Counted from the stretch's first letter, positions 38,090 to 46,937 are shown. The stretch is 64,000 nt of DNA from Frigoribacterium sp. PhB116 (GCF_004364285.1 NZ_SOBE01000001.1:1-64000), one strand, 5' to 3'. The notes: generated from the sequence alone by a model not told the origin. Program-made: numbers and translations.

Positions 38090-39193
38090 TCATGCCGCTG
38101 ACATTTCCTCGTACGGTTGTCCGGTTAGCCAGGCGGTGTGAATTCGTGGTGTTCGAGTCGCGCCCGTGTCCGGCTCGAGTCGGTAGGACATTGGCCGGAC
38201 ATAGCCTACGGCGATGTCTGCTTCGTGTGCCGCGAGAAGCGCGCCGAGACTCAGTACCTTACTGGCATGCTCGCTGACGATGATGGTGGCGCCGCCGAGG
38301 GGCTTCAACGCGATCCGGTACCTGTCGGCTAGCCATACGAGCTGTCTGTAGAGGTCGAACGGGTTCGATTCGGATGCATAAAGGACATTCCGTGGTTCGA
38401 ACCGGAGCTCGTCGAACAGGAGAGTACGGTGTTCCACAAGCAAATCATCCGCTCGCAACGGGTCGACCGATGGGAACGGGACGACCGGACAGACTTCGTC
38501 TGGCCGCAGGAGAGTTACGAGGGCCTTCAGCTCCTCGGTGGAGTTCTTGCCGAGGACCGGAACCCAAATGTTTTGTTTTTTATCGTCAAGCCGCGTGAAC
38601 GACGACATGATTCCGGCAGGACCTAGACCGGTTGCGACTATTCGCGCGTCGGTCGATGCGTCTTCGGACACCGTGACGAGAAGATTGCCGTTGAACGGCC
38701 GGCCGGCGCTGTCCGGCATGGACTGAATCAACAAAAGTTGAATCACTGGGAACGACATAGAAGACGGTAGTCCGCTCATGTCAACTATGACTGTGTCGAA
38801 ATCGAGCACTTTGAACCGCTTGCCAAGCTCGCGGGCCAACACCGTGCCGAGCGTAGACGGGTCTTCCACTGCCGGGGGTGGGAAAAGCGTGAGCCGTGGG
38901 CCGAACAGCTTCTCTAGTTGGGTGGCATTCTCGCGCGCTGACTCCTCTGCCCCGTCATGTTCTCCTGCAGCGACTGGCGCCATGGCGACGACGGTGACGT
39001 CGCCTCGCGCCTTGACGGCCACCCTTTGGGGAACGTCGAGCGTACGCGGGTCGAAGCCGGCACCGCAGACCAGGAGGGTTCTGCCGTCTGGTCGCGTCGC
39101 ATCGTGGATCAGCGCGTCGCTTTCATCGCCCTTCGCGAACACGTAGTCGTACCAACGCAGGTTGGGTTGATCGGTCGCGATCACTTCGGCCAT
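38090..39193 (-). CDS. Rossmann-like protein of unknown function in the five-gene operon
   Basis: The 367-residue protein has no motif I can name. It has alternating strands and helices, for example GRTLLVCGAGFDPRTL (about 32), FDTVIVDMSGLPSSMSFPV (about 125) and KPLGGATIIVSEHASKVLSLGALLAAHEADIAVGYV (a long stretch near 305, written here in two parts: KPLGGATIIVSEHASKV, then SLGALLAAHEADIAV). This suggests two Rossmann-like lobes that could bind a nucleotide. ATG 39193 lies inside the end of the ATPase gene (13-bp overlap), so it is translated with it. It may be a sensor or effector. Confidence 0.72.
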   Translation of the reverse strand: MAEVIATDQPNLRWYDYVFAKGDESDALIHDATRPDGRTLLVCGAGFDPRTLDVPQRVAVKARGDVTVVAMAPVAAGEHDGAEESARENATQLEKLFGPRLTLFPPPAVEDPSTLGTVLARELGKRFKVLDFDTVIVDMSGLPSSMSFPVIQLLLIQSMPDSAGRPFNGNLLVTVSEDASTDARIVATGLGPAGIMSSFTRLDDKKQNIWVPVLGKNSTEELKALVTLLRPDEVCPVVPFPSVDPLRADDLLVEHRTLLFDELRFEPRNVLYASESNPFDLYRQLVWLADRYRIALKPLGGATIIVSEHASKVLSLGALLAAHEADIAVGYVRPMSYRLEPDTGATRTPRIHTAWLTGQPYEEMSAA

Positions 39194-41214
39194 CCTTCGA
39201 CGTCGCGCAGCTTCGTAAGGGGGTCCGGCGGCCCGGCCCCGGTGTCGACTGTCACCGTCAGTTCCAGCCGTCGGGCCATCTTCGAGATCGACTGCTCGCG
39301 GTAGCCGCCTCGTTGCAGCGGTAGGTCGAAGTGCGGCAGAAGGAGACGGTTCAGGTAGAGAACCGCCCACTGCGGTCCGACAGTACGGTTCGGCTCGGGC
39401 GACATCTCCAAGAGGTTGTTGGCGACAGCACTCGACAGGGCGCGCCTGAGACGGTCGTATCTCGCACCTTTGTCACCGAGACGCCCGAGCAGTTGTTTGC
39501 GTTCAGTGTTCTCTATAGCCGTACCGGTGACGCCAGGACCGTACGGTGCGCTCACCCGATAAGTCTCGTGCCGGCTGTGATCTGCGATCGCGTGCAGAAG
39601 GGCGAGTACGTCTGTCCCGTGCGGGACCCTGGAAGGGATGGCGGCCCAGAGCTGTTTGCTTGATCGACGGATGCGTTGGTCCTGCTCTTGTGCTGTGAGG
39701 AAGGGTGAGCCCCGTCGGCTTCGCGCGGTGACGGCCGAGACGATGAGGTCGAACTGGTCACCTGCGACCCCGAGATACTGTTCAATGTTTCGGCTGGAAA
39801 GGTCGGCAAGTACGTCTGGTCCGTAGTAGTACGGCAGATTGTTCTCGTTCGCCAGAAACAGCCTCGCCGCAGCACGTGTTCCGCTCGACGACATTTGAGC
39901 CGCTTTGTCTGAGTCGACAGGAATGTCGAACAAAGTCGGCTGCGAGCGGGCGAGGTCTCGTTCAATAAGAATTTCGATCTCTCGCCAGTGCGCGGCAGAG
40001 GCAAGCAAGTCCGAGTTCGCCGTCTGCTCGTCCGAAGCCCTAACCCAATCCGCGTATTGCGGGTGCATTGAGGCGAGTCTTACGATGCGGTCTCGCGTCT
40101 TAAGATGTGCCGATGCGGCTGCTGGTTGCGGGATCGACTCTCCTTCTAGGAGCAAGGATGTAAAGTCCGTGTTCATAATGTCGATCGAGCTGAGCCCGAT
40201 CGTCGCCCGCGCGTTAGCGACATTGGTGAGGATGCGGGAGAGCCGTTGGGAGTTGCCGCCTTTATTGCCGGCGAGCAGTTCTGTCTCGAGTTGGACCAAT
40301 CGAAAATCTCGTCCTTTGATGTGCCCGGTGAGCAGTTCCTCGTCGGGGACAGCTTCTTGGCGTTCGGCGATCCAGCGCCCTACATCGTGTGTGCGGTCGA
40401 CGAGCTCATCGTAAAGTACGTCTCGTTGCGAATGTGCCAGGTCGTGGACATCGTCGAAGAGGAGAACCGGCCGGTAAAACTGGAATTCTCCGTCAACCTC
40501 GATGTCAACGTTGCTCAACAGAGGAAGCGAGTAGAGGCGAGCGTGCCCGGTCTCCGCCACCCAGTCGACTTCAACGAGGGAGTCCAGCAGCTCGATCACC
40601 CGCCGCTCCTTTCCGCGCGCCGCGGCAATGAGCGCGCTTCCGGAAATGCCTCCTTCATGGTCAACGGGCGAATCGTCGGACAGTTTGGCGATAGCCGTCC
40701 TTGCCCGCTCTCCGCCAATACCTTTTCTCGGAACAAAACGCACTCTGTGTGAGTCTTCGAAATCCAGACCTTTTGCTGTCAGAATTGATTCAACAATATG
40801 AGTGATTAGTCGCGCGTCGAGGAGCTTCAAGAAGACTTTATCGCTGTGACCAGATCCGTTCGGGCCGAGGTCGATGACGGAACGGTAGTCCTTGTTCACG
40901 CTGATCATGATGCCAAGAATTTTCATCTCGCCCTCGCCTATCGCTCCAATCGAATCGAGGGCATTGCGGAGTCCACGAGTTGCTTCGTCGGAGGCGGCAT
41001 TACTGAGAAGCTGACGCAACGAGTCGGCCGACAGCAGTCGGAGTATCGAGGTCTTTCCGGCGCCGGGCGCGCTACGCAAAACGACAAGTCGGTTCCACGC
41101 GTCCTCGGACGTCGGCAACACCTCGAGCATCTCAAAGCCGAAAGTGCGGTGAAATGCAGACTGCTGCCGCTGTTGTTCAGTCGCGCGATAGCGGAACGGG
41201 TTGCTGACTGCCAT
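39181..41214 (-). CDS. AAA-type (ORC/CDC6- or STAND-like) ATPase
   Basis: The 677-residue protein has Walker A SAPGAGKT (residues 48-55) and Walker B RPVLLFDDVHDL (about 248). A large helical insert lies between them, followed by LVQLETELLAGN and a winged-helix-like C-terminal region (about 560-660). Wide separation of the Walker motifs and the FDDVHD signature are typical of conflict-associated ORC/CDC6-like ATPases; that placement is from memory. It overlaps the PRTase gene by 1 bp and the next gene by 13 bp. It probably acts as an ATP-driven switch. Confidence 0.78.
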   Translation of the reverse strand: MAVSNPFRYRATEQQRQQSAFHRTFGFEMLEVLPTSEDAWNRLVVLRSAPGAGKTSILRLLSADSLRQLLSNAASDEATRGLRNALDSIGAIGEGEMKILGIMISVNKDYRSVIDLGPNGSGHSDKVFLKLLDARLITHIVESILTAKGLDFEDSHRVRFVPRKGIGGERARTAIAKLSDDSPVDHEGGISGSALIAAARGKERRVIELLDSLVEVDWVAETGHARLYSLPLLSNVDIEVDGEFQFYRPVLLFDDVHDLAHSQRDVLYDELVDRTHDVGRWIAERQEAVPDEELLTGHIKGRDFRLVQLETELLAGNKGGNSQRLSRILTNVANARATIGLSSIDIMNTDFTSLLLEGESIPQPAAASAHLKTRDRIVRLASMHPQYADWVRASDEQTANSDLLASAAHWREIEILIERDLARSQPTLFDIPVDSDKAAQMSSSGTRAAARLFLANENNLPYYYGPDVLADLSSRNIEQYLGVAGDQFDLIVSAVTARSRRGSPFLTAQEQDQRIRRSSKQLWAAIPSRVPHGTDVLALLHAIADHSRHETYRVSAPYGPGVTGTAIENTERKQLLGRLGDKGARYDRLRRALSSAVANNLLEMSPEPNRTVGPQWAVLYLNRLLLPHFDLPLQRGGYREQSISKMARRLELTVTVDTGAGPPDPLTKLRDVEGWPK

Positions 41215-42338
41215 TAGGGCCTGCCGGGGTGGTGTCGTTCGTATCGGGGGAAGACGCCCATCCAGTCCTTGCTCGGATCGCCGACCGCACCGTCTGCCGC
41301 TTCGTCTTTCCAGACAATCGGTGGCGAATTATTCGGAGCGTTGTGATGGAGAACCAGAGGCAAAGCGCTTCCTCCGTAGCCGTACGTCACGTCGCCCGCG
41401 AGAGCGTTGTGCTCATCTTTCCATGTTGGTCGGAAGTACTTCATGCACAGTTCGAGAAAAGCGTTGTCGTCGTGGTCGGATGTGTCAAGCGGAAAATCGG
41501 CCGCGAACTTGTGTGCTGAGAATAGGCGTATCTCGCTTTCGAATCCTGCCTTCTTGATGCGCGCCCGCAGCTCCCGGTCGGCATTGTCCGAGATCAGGTA
41601 GAGGATGACGATAACGGTTGCGTCATCGGCGACGACGCCGTTGTCTTTCAGATCCGCGAGGTGGTTCTGGAGTTTTTGGAGCTTTCCCCTCCATAGGTGG
41701 TCGTCCTCGTCGTAGCGCAGCATGGTTGTCCCGCTACCAGAGAAATCGTCGACCACAATGACGGAGTTAAACGTTCTGGCTGCTTCGAGACCCATCTTCG
41801 CGAGCGCCTTCGCAAGTTTGACCGACATGTCGGATTGCTTCTCGGTATCGAGCACAGACACGAGATGGAACTGCTCGGTGGATAGCGCGCTGTATCGCCG
41901 TAGCTTGTCCAGGCGAGCTCCGTCGCTCAGGCCCAGAACGAGAGTTCGGCGTTGAAGTGATTTGAAAGCATTGCTGTCGCGGATCTTCCGGACTGCCCAC
42001 TCCGGCTCCCCGAGGAGTGACGCCGCTCTCTTCATGTAGAGGGGGCGCAAGACATCTTTATAAACGGTGGCCACGAGATGGTCGAGCTCGGCTGCAGACA
42101 CGTAGGTCAATCTCTTGAGTACGAAGTCGAGGGCGGTTCGACGATCTTCGCTTTCAAATCCTGTCAGCCACATCGCCAATGACTCGATGAATTTGACGCC
42201 CGGGCTGTACCCGCCGTAATCGTCATATTTGATCTCGCTCAACGTGGTCAGCCGGTCGACAACTTCGGCCATGTCGTCGAGGTCGTCTCCGAAATCCATC
42301 ACTTTCGCCAGTAGCTGACGCGCGAGCAGTTCTTTCAC
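41214..42338 (-). CDS. Phosphoribosyltransferase-like protein, first gene of the five-gene operon
   Basis: The 374-residue protein has the type-I PRTase PRPP loop VIVVDDFSGSGTTM (about 192-205) with the expected preceding strand. A helical N-terminal domain (about 1-120) precedes it, including SLAMWLTGFESEDRRTALDF. The residues after the PRPP loop form a strand-rich C-lobe (TVIVILYLISDNADREL). Such proteins may use PRPP or only bind a nucleotide. The GTG start at 42338 follows a G-rich stretch. The next gene starts within its TAA stop. Confidence 0.8.
   Translation of the reverse strand: MKELLARQLLAKVMDFGDDLDDMAEVVDRLTTLSEIKYDDYGGYSPGVKFIESLAMWLTGFESEDRRTALDFVLKRLTYVSAAELDHLVATVYKDVLRPLYMKRAASLLGEPEWAVRKIRDSNAFKSLQRRTLVLGLSDGARLDKLRRYSALSTEQFHLVSVLDTEKQSDMSVKLAKALAKMGLEAARTFNSVIVVDDFSGSGTTMLRYDEDDHLWRGKLQKLQNHLADLKDNGVVADDATVIVILYLISDNADRELRARIKKAGFESEIRLFSAHKFAADFPLDTSDHDDNAFLELCMKYFRPTWKDEHNALAGDVTYGYGGSALPLVLHHNAPNNSPPIVWKDEAADGAVGDPSKDWMGVFPRYERHHPGRP
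42153..42169 (+). repeat. 17-bp direct repeat of the tRNA-Pro 3' end
   Basis: TTCAAATCCTGTCAGCC here is identical to 34755-34771, the T-arm and acceptor end of tRNA-Pro. Both are on the plus strand, 7.4 kb apart. It lies within the PRTase-like coding sequence (antisense to WLTGFES codons). It may be an old attachment-site core or a chance match. Confidence 0.6.
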
Positions 42339-42491
42339 TTTCCCCCCAGACGTTCGTCCGCCATTCCGGCATTCGCGTCGGCCAAGGACCGATCAGTGAA
42401 TTCGGAGGCCGACTTGCTTCCGGCAGCTAGACTAGCTGATGGATTATCACGAATCCTATTCTTTGGTCATCGGTGTGATCGCCACAAAGGA
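42339..42491. other. Probable promoter region of the five-gene operon, AT-richer
   Basis: This 153-bp gap precedes the PRTase gene (minus). It is locally AT-rich (42440-42470) compared with the rest of the window. No clear -35/-10 pair could be fixed. Together with the relic at 42492-42641 and 50 further bases it makes a 354-bp stretch without an intact gene. Confidence 0.5.
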
Positions 42492-42641
42492 CCAGCTCCC
42501 TCTCGGCCTACGATTACCTCGGCGCCCTCTACAACCGCCTCGTCAAGCTCGACGAACAGGGTGCGACCGTGCCCGACCTCGCCGAGCAGTCGTCCGCCAC
42601 CCCGACGGCGTCACCTGGACCTTCCGCCTGCGCCAGCGCGT
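42492..42641 (+). pseudogene. 150-bp relic of a peptide-binding-protein gene
   Basis: This segment matches 50859-51009, the part of the intact peptide ABC binding-protein gene that encodes LSAYEYLGALYNRLVKLDEQ and the downstream TWTFRLRQ. I count roughly ten differences plus one lost C in a run of five Cs (near 42600), which breaks the frame. Flanks are unrelated. It is a fragment left by duplication or recombination, from that gene or a close paralogue elsewhere. Confidence 0.88.
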
Positions 42642-42692
42642 CCGCCTGCTTGCTTCGGACGAGCTCGCGCATGGGACCCGACCACCGGCTCG

Positions 42693-44082
42693 TCAGACCT
42701 GCGCCGTGGGGACAGCAGCAGTAAGCCGGTCGAAAACGACGTCGCGATCGCTGAGCCACTCCGGCAGCCACACCCGTTCAACGGCCGGCCAGTGCATCAG
42801 GCCGCCGAGCACCTCCACCGGCAGAGCATCGCGGTCGGCCCCGGTGCCTCGATGCGCCCAACCCGGTCCGTCCAGGAGCACGGCCGTGGTCGGTGATCCT
42901 GGCTGGCCGGCGGGGGCAACGACCAGGTCGATCTTGAAGTCGGACAGGCCGACGTTTGTCCGCACATCGAGTCCTCGCGCCCTGAGGGACTCTGCCACGT
43001 CCTCGCGGTGCAGGTCGGTGGTCGTCGACGCATTCGTCGAGAGGACCTTCTCCACTCCGCGCTGAGCCAGCTCGAGGTAGGCGCGGAGGTCCTTGATGCC
43101 CCGGGAGGTCGTCTCTTCCGCCCGGAGGTCACCGGGGTCGAAGCTCGAGAACAGGATGACCTGGCGCCTCGCCCGGGCGATCGCCACGTTGAGCCGACGC
43201 TCACCACCGAAGTTCGTCAAGGGCCCGAAGTTGAGCGGGAGAACGCCCTTGTCGATGGCGCTGAAGGCCGTCGAGAAGAGGATCGTGTCGCGCTCGTCGC
43301 CCTGCACGTTCTCGAGGTTCTTGACGAACGGGCCGTCCGACGACGCGTCGAGGGCGTCGATGATGCGCTCGTCGCCAGCGTCGCGGAGCATCGACTCGAT
43401 GAGCGTCCGCTGCTGCGCGTTGAAGGTGACCACGCCCAACGACGGGGTACCGGCACGATCAACCGAGAATCGGTGACGGATCTCCGCCACGATCGCGTCG
43501 GCCTCGGCCTGGTTCGTCCGGAGCGTCTTGCTGGGGCCTGAACGGAGGAACTTCCCGTCGACCGTCCTCATGGTGATCCCGTGGTCGCCGATCCCGCTGC
43601 CGACCGAGCCGTGAGCCGGCGCCGGGAACGACGTGAGACGGTCCTCGTAGTAGTTGCGGTTGCTGAAGGCGATGAGGGACTCGTCCTGGCTCCGGTAGTG
43701 CCATGAGAGCCACCGGCTCTCGACCCGCGCCTGCTTGCACTCCGCGAGGATGGACTCCTTGTCACGAGCCGGCACGTCCGCGACCTGCGCCTCCGCGTCG
43801 TCATCGTCGATCGTCGATCGTCGCCTCAGCTAACGAGGTCGGCGGCATCTGCTTGCTGTCGCCCACGACGACGACCGACGTCGCGCGGCCCATCGCTCCG
43901 ACTGCTTCGGCGACCCGGACCTGCGACGCCTCGTCGCAGACGACGATGTCGAAGAGACCCGACCTCGCAGGCAAGAAGCGCGCCACGGAGTCGGGGCTCA
44001 CGAGGACGCAGGACGTGACCTCGGCTATCAAGTCGCCGTACGTCGTCATGATGTCGAGGACGCTCATGCGTCCCCGCATCAA
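42693..44082 (-). pseudogene. Truncated and frameshifted superfamily-1 helicase with C-terminal restriction-nuclease domain
   Basis: Two frames together encode the C-terminal third of a large DNA2/NAM7-like helicase. The first (43801-44082) holds Walker B FDIVVCDEASQV and motif III VVVGDSKQMPPTS. The second (42693 to about 43800) holds motifs IV-VI (TFNAQQRTLIESML, NVQGDERDTILFSTAF, RRLNVAIARARRQVILFSS) and an MTES_1575-type nuclease fold (FKIDLVV, AVLLDGPGWAH). The frames are split by an extra copy of a 7-bp unit near 43810. The N-terminal half, including Walker A, is missing, so the gene is dead. Confidence 0.88.
43807..43827. repeat. 7-bp tandem duplication causing the helicase frameshift
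   Basis: On the minus strand the unit GACGATC occurs twice and is followed by GACGAT. Removing one 7-bp copy turns ATIDDRR-stop into ATIDDDDAEAQVADVPARDK, which joins the two helicase frames without a break. Confidence 0.85.
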
Positions 44083-44290
44083 TTGCGGGCACTGTGCTGA
44101 GATTAGTTCACGTCAGTCCCGTAGCTGATCACATGAGCCGATGTTCTCGCGAGCTCACGTGCGTTGCGAAACACGTTCGCGCGTTTGAAAAAGTGCTGAG
44201 CGAACTCATCACTTCGCTACTCGCCACTGGAAGCGGGCTAGCTTCCCCTCCGTCGCCCAGCGACACCGCGATGGGTGACCAGGGCCCTGA

Positions 44291-44303
44291 TACCTTCATT
44301 CGC
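44291..44303 (+). promoter_or_regulatory. Putative mazG-like gene promoter, leaderless type
   Basis: TACCTT (44291-44296) ends seven bases before ATG 44304, the spacing seen at marR and parA. There is no Shine-Dalgarno between. The 220 bases upstream, back to the helicase relic, contain no gene. Confidence 0.38.
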
Positions 44304-44624
44304 ATGACTGTCAGCTCAGCCACGAATGCGATCAAGGCGGTGACCGCCGAGCGTGAATGGGAGCAGTTTCATTCCGAGGAGAACTTAGCCAAAAGTGTGG
44401 CCGTAGAGGCAGGCGAACTGCTGCAGTGCTTTCAATGGGGCAACGACTTCGATGTCGACCGTGTCCAGGACGAGCTCGCCGACGTCCTGACCTATTGCCT
44501 GCTCCTAGCCGACAAGCTCGGATTAGACCCGGAGCAGATTGTCTTGCAGAAGCTTGCCGTCACGCGGGAGAAATACCCCGTCGACAAAGCCCGGGGCCGG
44601 AGCACGAAATACGATGCCCTCTGA
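44304..44624 (+). CDS. MazG-like nucleotide pyrophosphohydrolase
   Basis: The 106-residue all-alpha NTP pyrophosphatase has the metal motifs in order: EENLAKSVAVEAGELLQCF (ExxE) and VQDELADVLTYCLLLAD (ExxD), then KYPVDKARGRSTKYDAL, which is typical for the short MazG-like group. It hydrolyses NTPs or dNTPs to NMP and PPi. ATG 44304 is chosen because the family begins there; the longer frame opening at 44094 gives unrelated sequence. It overlaps the GIY-YIG/DUF2075 gene by 11 bp, which implies a functional pair. Confidence 0.88.
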   Translation: MTVSSATNAIKAVTAEREWEQFHSEENLAKSVAVEAGELLQCFQWGNDFDVDRVQDELADVLTYCLLLADKLGLDPEQIVLQKLAVTREKYPVDKARGRSTKYDAL

Positions 44625-46395
44625 CATCGTCCGGGTGCCCTTCGATCGGGAGGCGCTCGACCTCTGGGCGCTGACTGATGCGCGGCACATCGACTGGCCT
44701 GTCGTCTACGTCCTCGACCAGGCGAGGCCCCATCGGACAGGACGGCATGCTCAAGAATCACTCCGGGACATCTACGTGGGAGAGACGCGCAACGCCGCCG
44801 GACGAATGCGTCAGCATCTCGTCAACCCCGACAAGGGCCAGCTCGACACGGTCCGCGTCGTCGTCGACGAGACCTTCAATAAGTCGGCGTGCCTGGACCT
44901 GGAGTCGAGGCTGATCCAGTTGCTCTCAGCAGATGGCGCATACAGCGTCCTGAATCGCAACGACGGGATCACTTCGGCCAACTACTACGACCGTGAGCGG
45001 TACCGGGGCGTGTTTGCGGATGTCGTGCAGCAGCTCCGCGCCGAGGGCGTCTTCACCCGACCCATCCCCGAAATCGAGAACAGCGACCTCTTCAAGCTGT
45101 CGCCTTTCAAGGCGCTGACGCAAGACCAGGCCGCGGCTCTCGAGGACATCTTGGAAGGGTTGTTCGCCGACCTCCGCGATGATCGCGGCGGCACGATCGT
45201 CATCCAGGGACACCCGGGCACCGGTAAGACTGTCGTTGCCATCTACTTGCTCAAGCTGCTGGTCGATATCGGCTCCGCGCCTGCTGCCGACGGCTTCGAC
45301 GGGGACTCGCTCTTCGCCGATTTCTTCCTCGGAGAGTATCCGGCTCTGCTGGCGGGCCTGCGTGTCGGTATGGTTGTGCCGCAGCAGTCGCTGCGCGAGT
45401 CGATCAAGCGCGTGTTCCGCAAGACGCCCGGTCTTGACCCGGCCATGGTGCTCACCCCGTTCGAGGTCGGGCAGGCGGATGGCGAGTGGGACCTGCTTCT
45501 CGTCGATGAGGCACACCGGCTGAATCAACGGGCGAACCAGTCGACGGGCGTGCTCAACGCGAAGTTTCCGGTGATCAACAAGCGCCTCTTCGGGGCCGAC
45601 GACCTCGCGAAGACGCAACTCGATTGGATCCGTGCCAAGAGCCGACACCAGATTCTGCTGGTCGACGAGGCCCAGAGTGTGCGACCAGCAGACTTGTCCA
45701 AGGAGTCCGTCGTCGCGCTCCTCGAAGACGCTCGTGCCCGGCGCCGGCACTACAGGTTGTCGACGCAGATGCGGGTCAAGGCCGGTGCCGACTACGTCGG
45801 TTACGTCCGGGACGTGCTTCGCGTGCCTCGCTCGGGCCACGTCGCGGGCAGCGTGTTGCCCAGGTCCTTCGAGAGCTACGACCTACGGGTCTTCGACGAT
45901 CTGGGCGAGATGCACGCGGAGATCCGCGCGCGGGATGCCGAGCACGGCCTCGCTCGACTCGTTGCGGGCTACGCCTGGAAGTGGGCCTCGAGAAAAGACA
46001 CCGGAGCGGCCGACATCGAAGTCGATGGTGTTGCTCTGCAGTGGAATCGGACGTCTAAGGACTGGATCGCGTCCAAGGGTGCGTTGGAGGAGGTCGGCTC
46101 GATCCACACCGTGCAGGGATACGACCTGAACTATGCCGGAGTGATCATCGGTAGCGACCTCCGATACAACGTCGACCTAGACGAGCTCTCCGTTGATCGA
46201 GCCTCTTACTTCGACACGAAGGGGGCGGAAAACAACAAGCAGCTCGGTCGCTCATACACCGATGCCGAGCTGCGCGAGTTCATCAGCAACATCTACGGGG
46301 TGCTGCTGACCCGGGGCATCAGGGGCACCTACGTGTACGCCGTCGACCCTGGGATGCGGGCTTACGTCCGGCGTTACTTCCAGCATTCGGCCTAA
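44614..46395 (+). CDS. GIY-YIG nuclease/DUF2075 helicase-like fusion
   Basis: The 593-residue protein begins with a GIY-YIG-like nuclease domain: WPVVYVLDQ (about 27) and RDIYVGETRNAAGRMRQHL (about 52-70). Next comes a DUF2075 P-loop domain with Walker A GHPGTGKT (about 198-205), Walker B LLLVDEAHRLNQ and a second ILLVDEAQS, and C-terminal helicase motifs (STQMRVKAG, VQGYDLNYAGVIIG). It is translationally coupled to the MazG-like enzyme. A nuclease-helicase plus nucleotide hydrolase pair within a defence island suggests antiviral function, which is inference. Confidence 0.88.
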   Translation: MPSDIVRVPFDREALDLWALTDARHIDWPVVYVLDQARPHRTGRHAQESLRDIYVGETRNAAGRMRQHLVNPDKGQLDTVRVVVDETFNKSACLDLESRLIQLLSADGAYSVLNRNDGITSANYYDRERYRGVFADVVQQLRAEGVFTRPIPEIENSDLFKLSPFKALTQDQAAALEDILEGLFADLRDDRGGTIVIQGHPGTGKTVVAIYLLKLLVDIGSAPAADGFDGDSLFADFFLGEYPALLAGLRVGMVVPQQSLRESIKRVFRKTPGLDPAMVLTPFEVGQADGEWDLLLVDEAHRLNQRANQSTGVLNAKFPVINKRLFGADDLAKTQLDWIRAKSRHQILLVDEAQSVRPADLSKESVVALLEDARARRRHYRLSTQMRVKAGADYVGYVRDVLRVPRSGHVAGSVLPRSFESYDLRVFDDLGEMHAEIRARDAEHGLARLVAGYAWKWASRKDTGAADIEVDGVALQWNRTSKDWIASKGALEEVGSIHTVQGYDLNYAGVIIGSDLRYNVDLDELSVDRASYFDTKGAENNKQLGRSYTDAELREFISNIYGVLLTRGIRGTYVYAVDPGMRAYVRRYFQHSA

Positions 46396-46937
46396 CGACG
46401 TGGTGCTCCCGCTCGTTCGGGTGAAGCCTTCATGCCCGCCTGAGCTCGCCCGATTGATCCCCGAAGAACTTCTGACCGGATGCGTTGGGTAAATGCTGCC
46501 CAGGCGTCTTGGTTCTGCACCCCGAGAGCCGGCCCGTGGACTTCTTGAAACCAGATGACGTTCCGCGTTAGTTCGTCGATGTTCCATCCGATGAAGTCAT
46601 CGGCTGTGGCTTGATCTTTCGCCGAGTAGTTCGAGAGAACGTTGTCGGCTCGCTCGAGCCCCCAAGCGATCACGAAGAAGGCCCGGATCACATCCGCCCT
46701 CGTAATTTTTCCATCAACGGCTCGTCGGGCCACCCTGCCCTTCTGTGAATAACGAAAAGTGCCCATGACATTACGAGCGGCAGCGATCTCACCCGATGTG
46801 AGGTCGAAGTGTACGGACGTTAGGGCAAGTTGTCTCGCTCGCTTGGCTTGCCCTTGAGCCAGGAAAAAGGCAACGACTGCGACGAGGGAGGACGCGACGG
46901 CTCCGATCGAAACAGCGAATGTCATCAGGGACGTCAT
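46392..46937 (-). CDS. Single-pass membrane protein downstream of NERD helicase
   Basis: The 181-residue protein has one N-terminal transmembrane helix (about residues 5-27). A cytosolic helical domain with RNVMGTFRYSQKGRVARRAV and ITRADVIRAFFVIAWGLERAD follows, resembling phage/defence-associated membrane-anchored proteins of DUF4760 type (uncertain). Its ATG overlaps the helicase stop by 4 bp, and its end overlaps the convergent DUF2075 gene by 4 bp. It is probably part of the NERD-helicase module. Confidence 0.75.
   Translation of the reverse strand: MTSLMTFAVSIGAVASSLVAVVAFFLAQGQAKRARQLALTSVHFDLTSGEIAAARNVMGTFRYSQKGRVARRAVDGKITRADVIRAFFVIAWGLERADNVLSNYSAKDQATADDFIGWNIDELTRNVIWFQEVHGPALGVQNQDAWAAFTQRIRSEVLRGSIGRAQAGMKASPERAGAPRR

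Noticed and set aside
39331-39663. Plus-strand frames opposite the ATPase gene
   Set aside because: No family features or ribosome-binding sites; the minus-strand ATPase motifs and overlaps explain the region.
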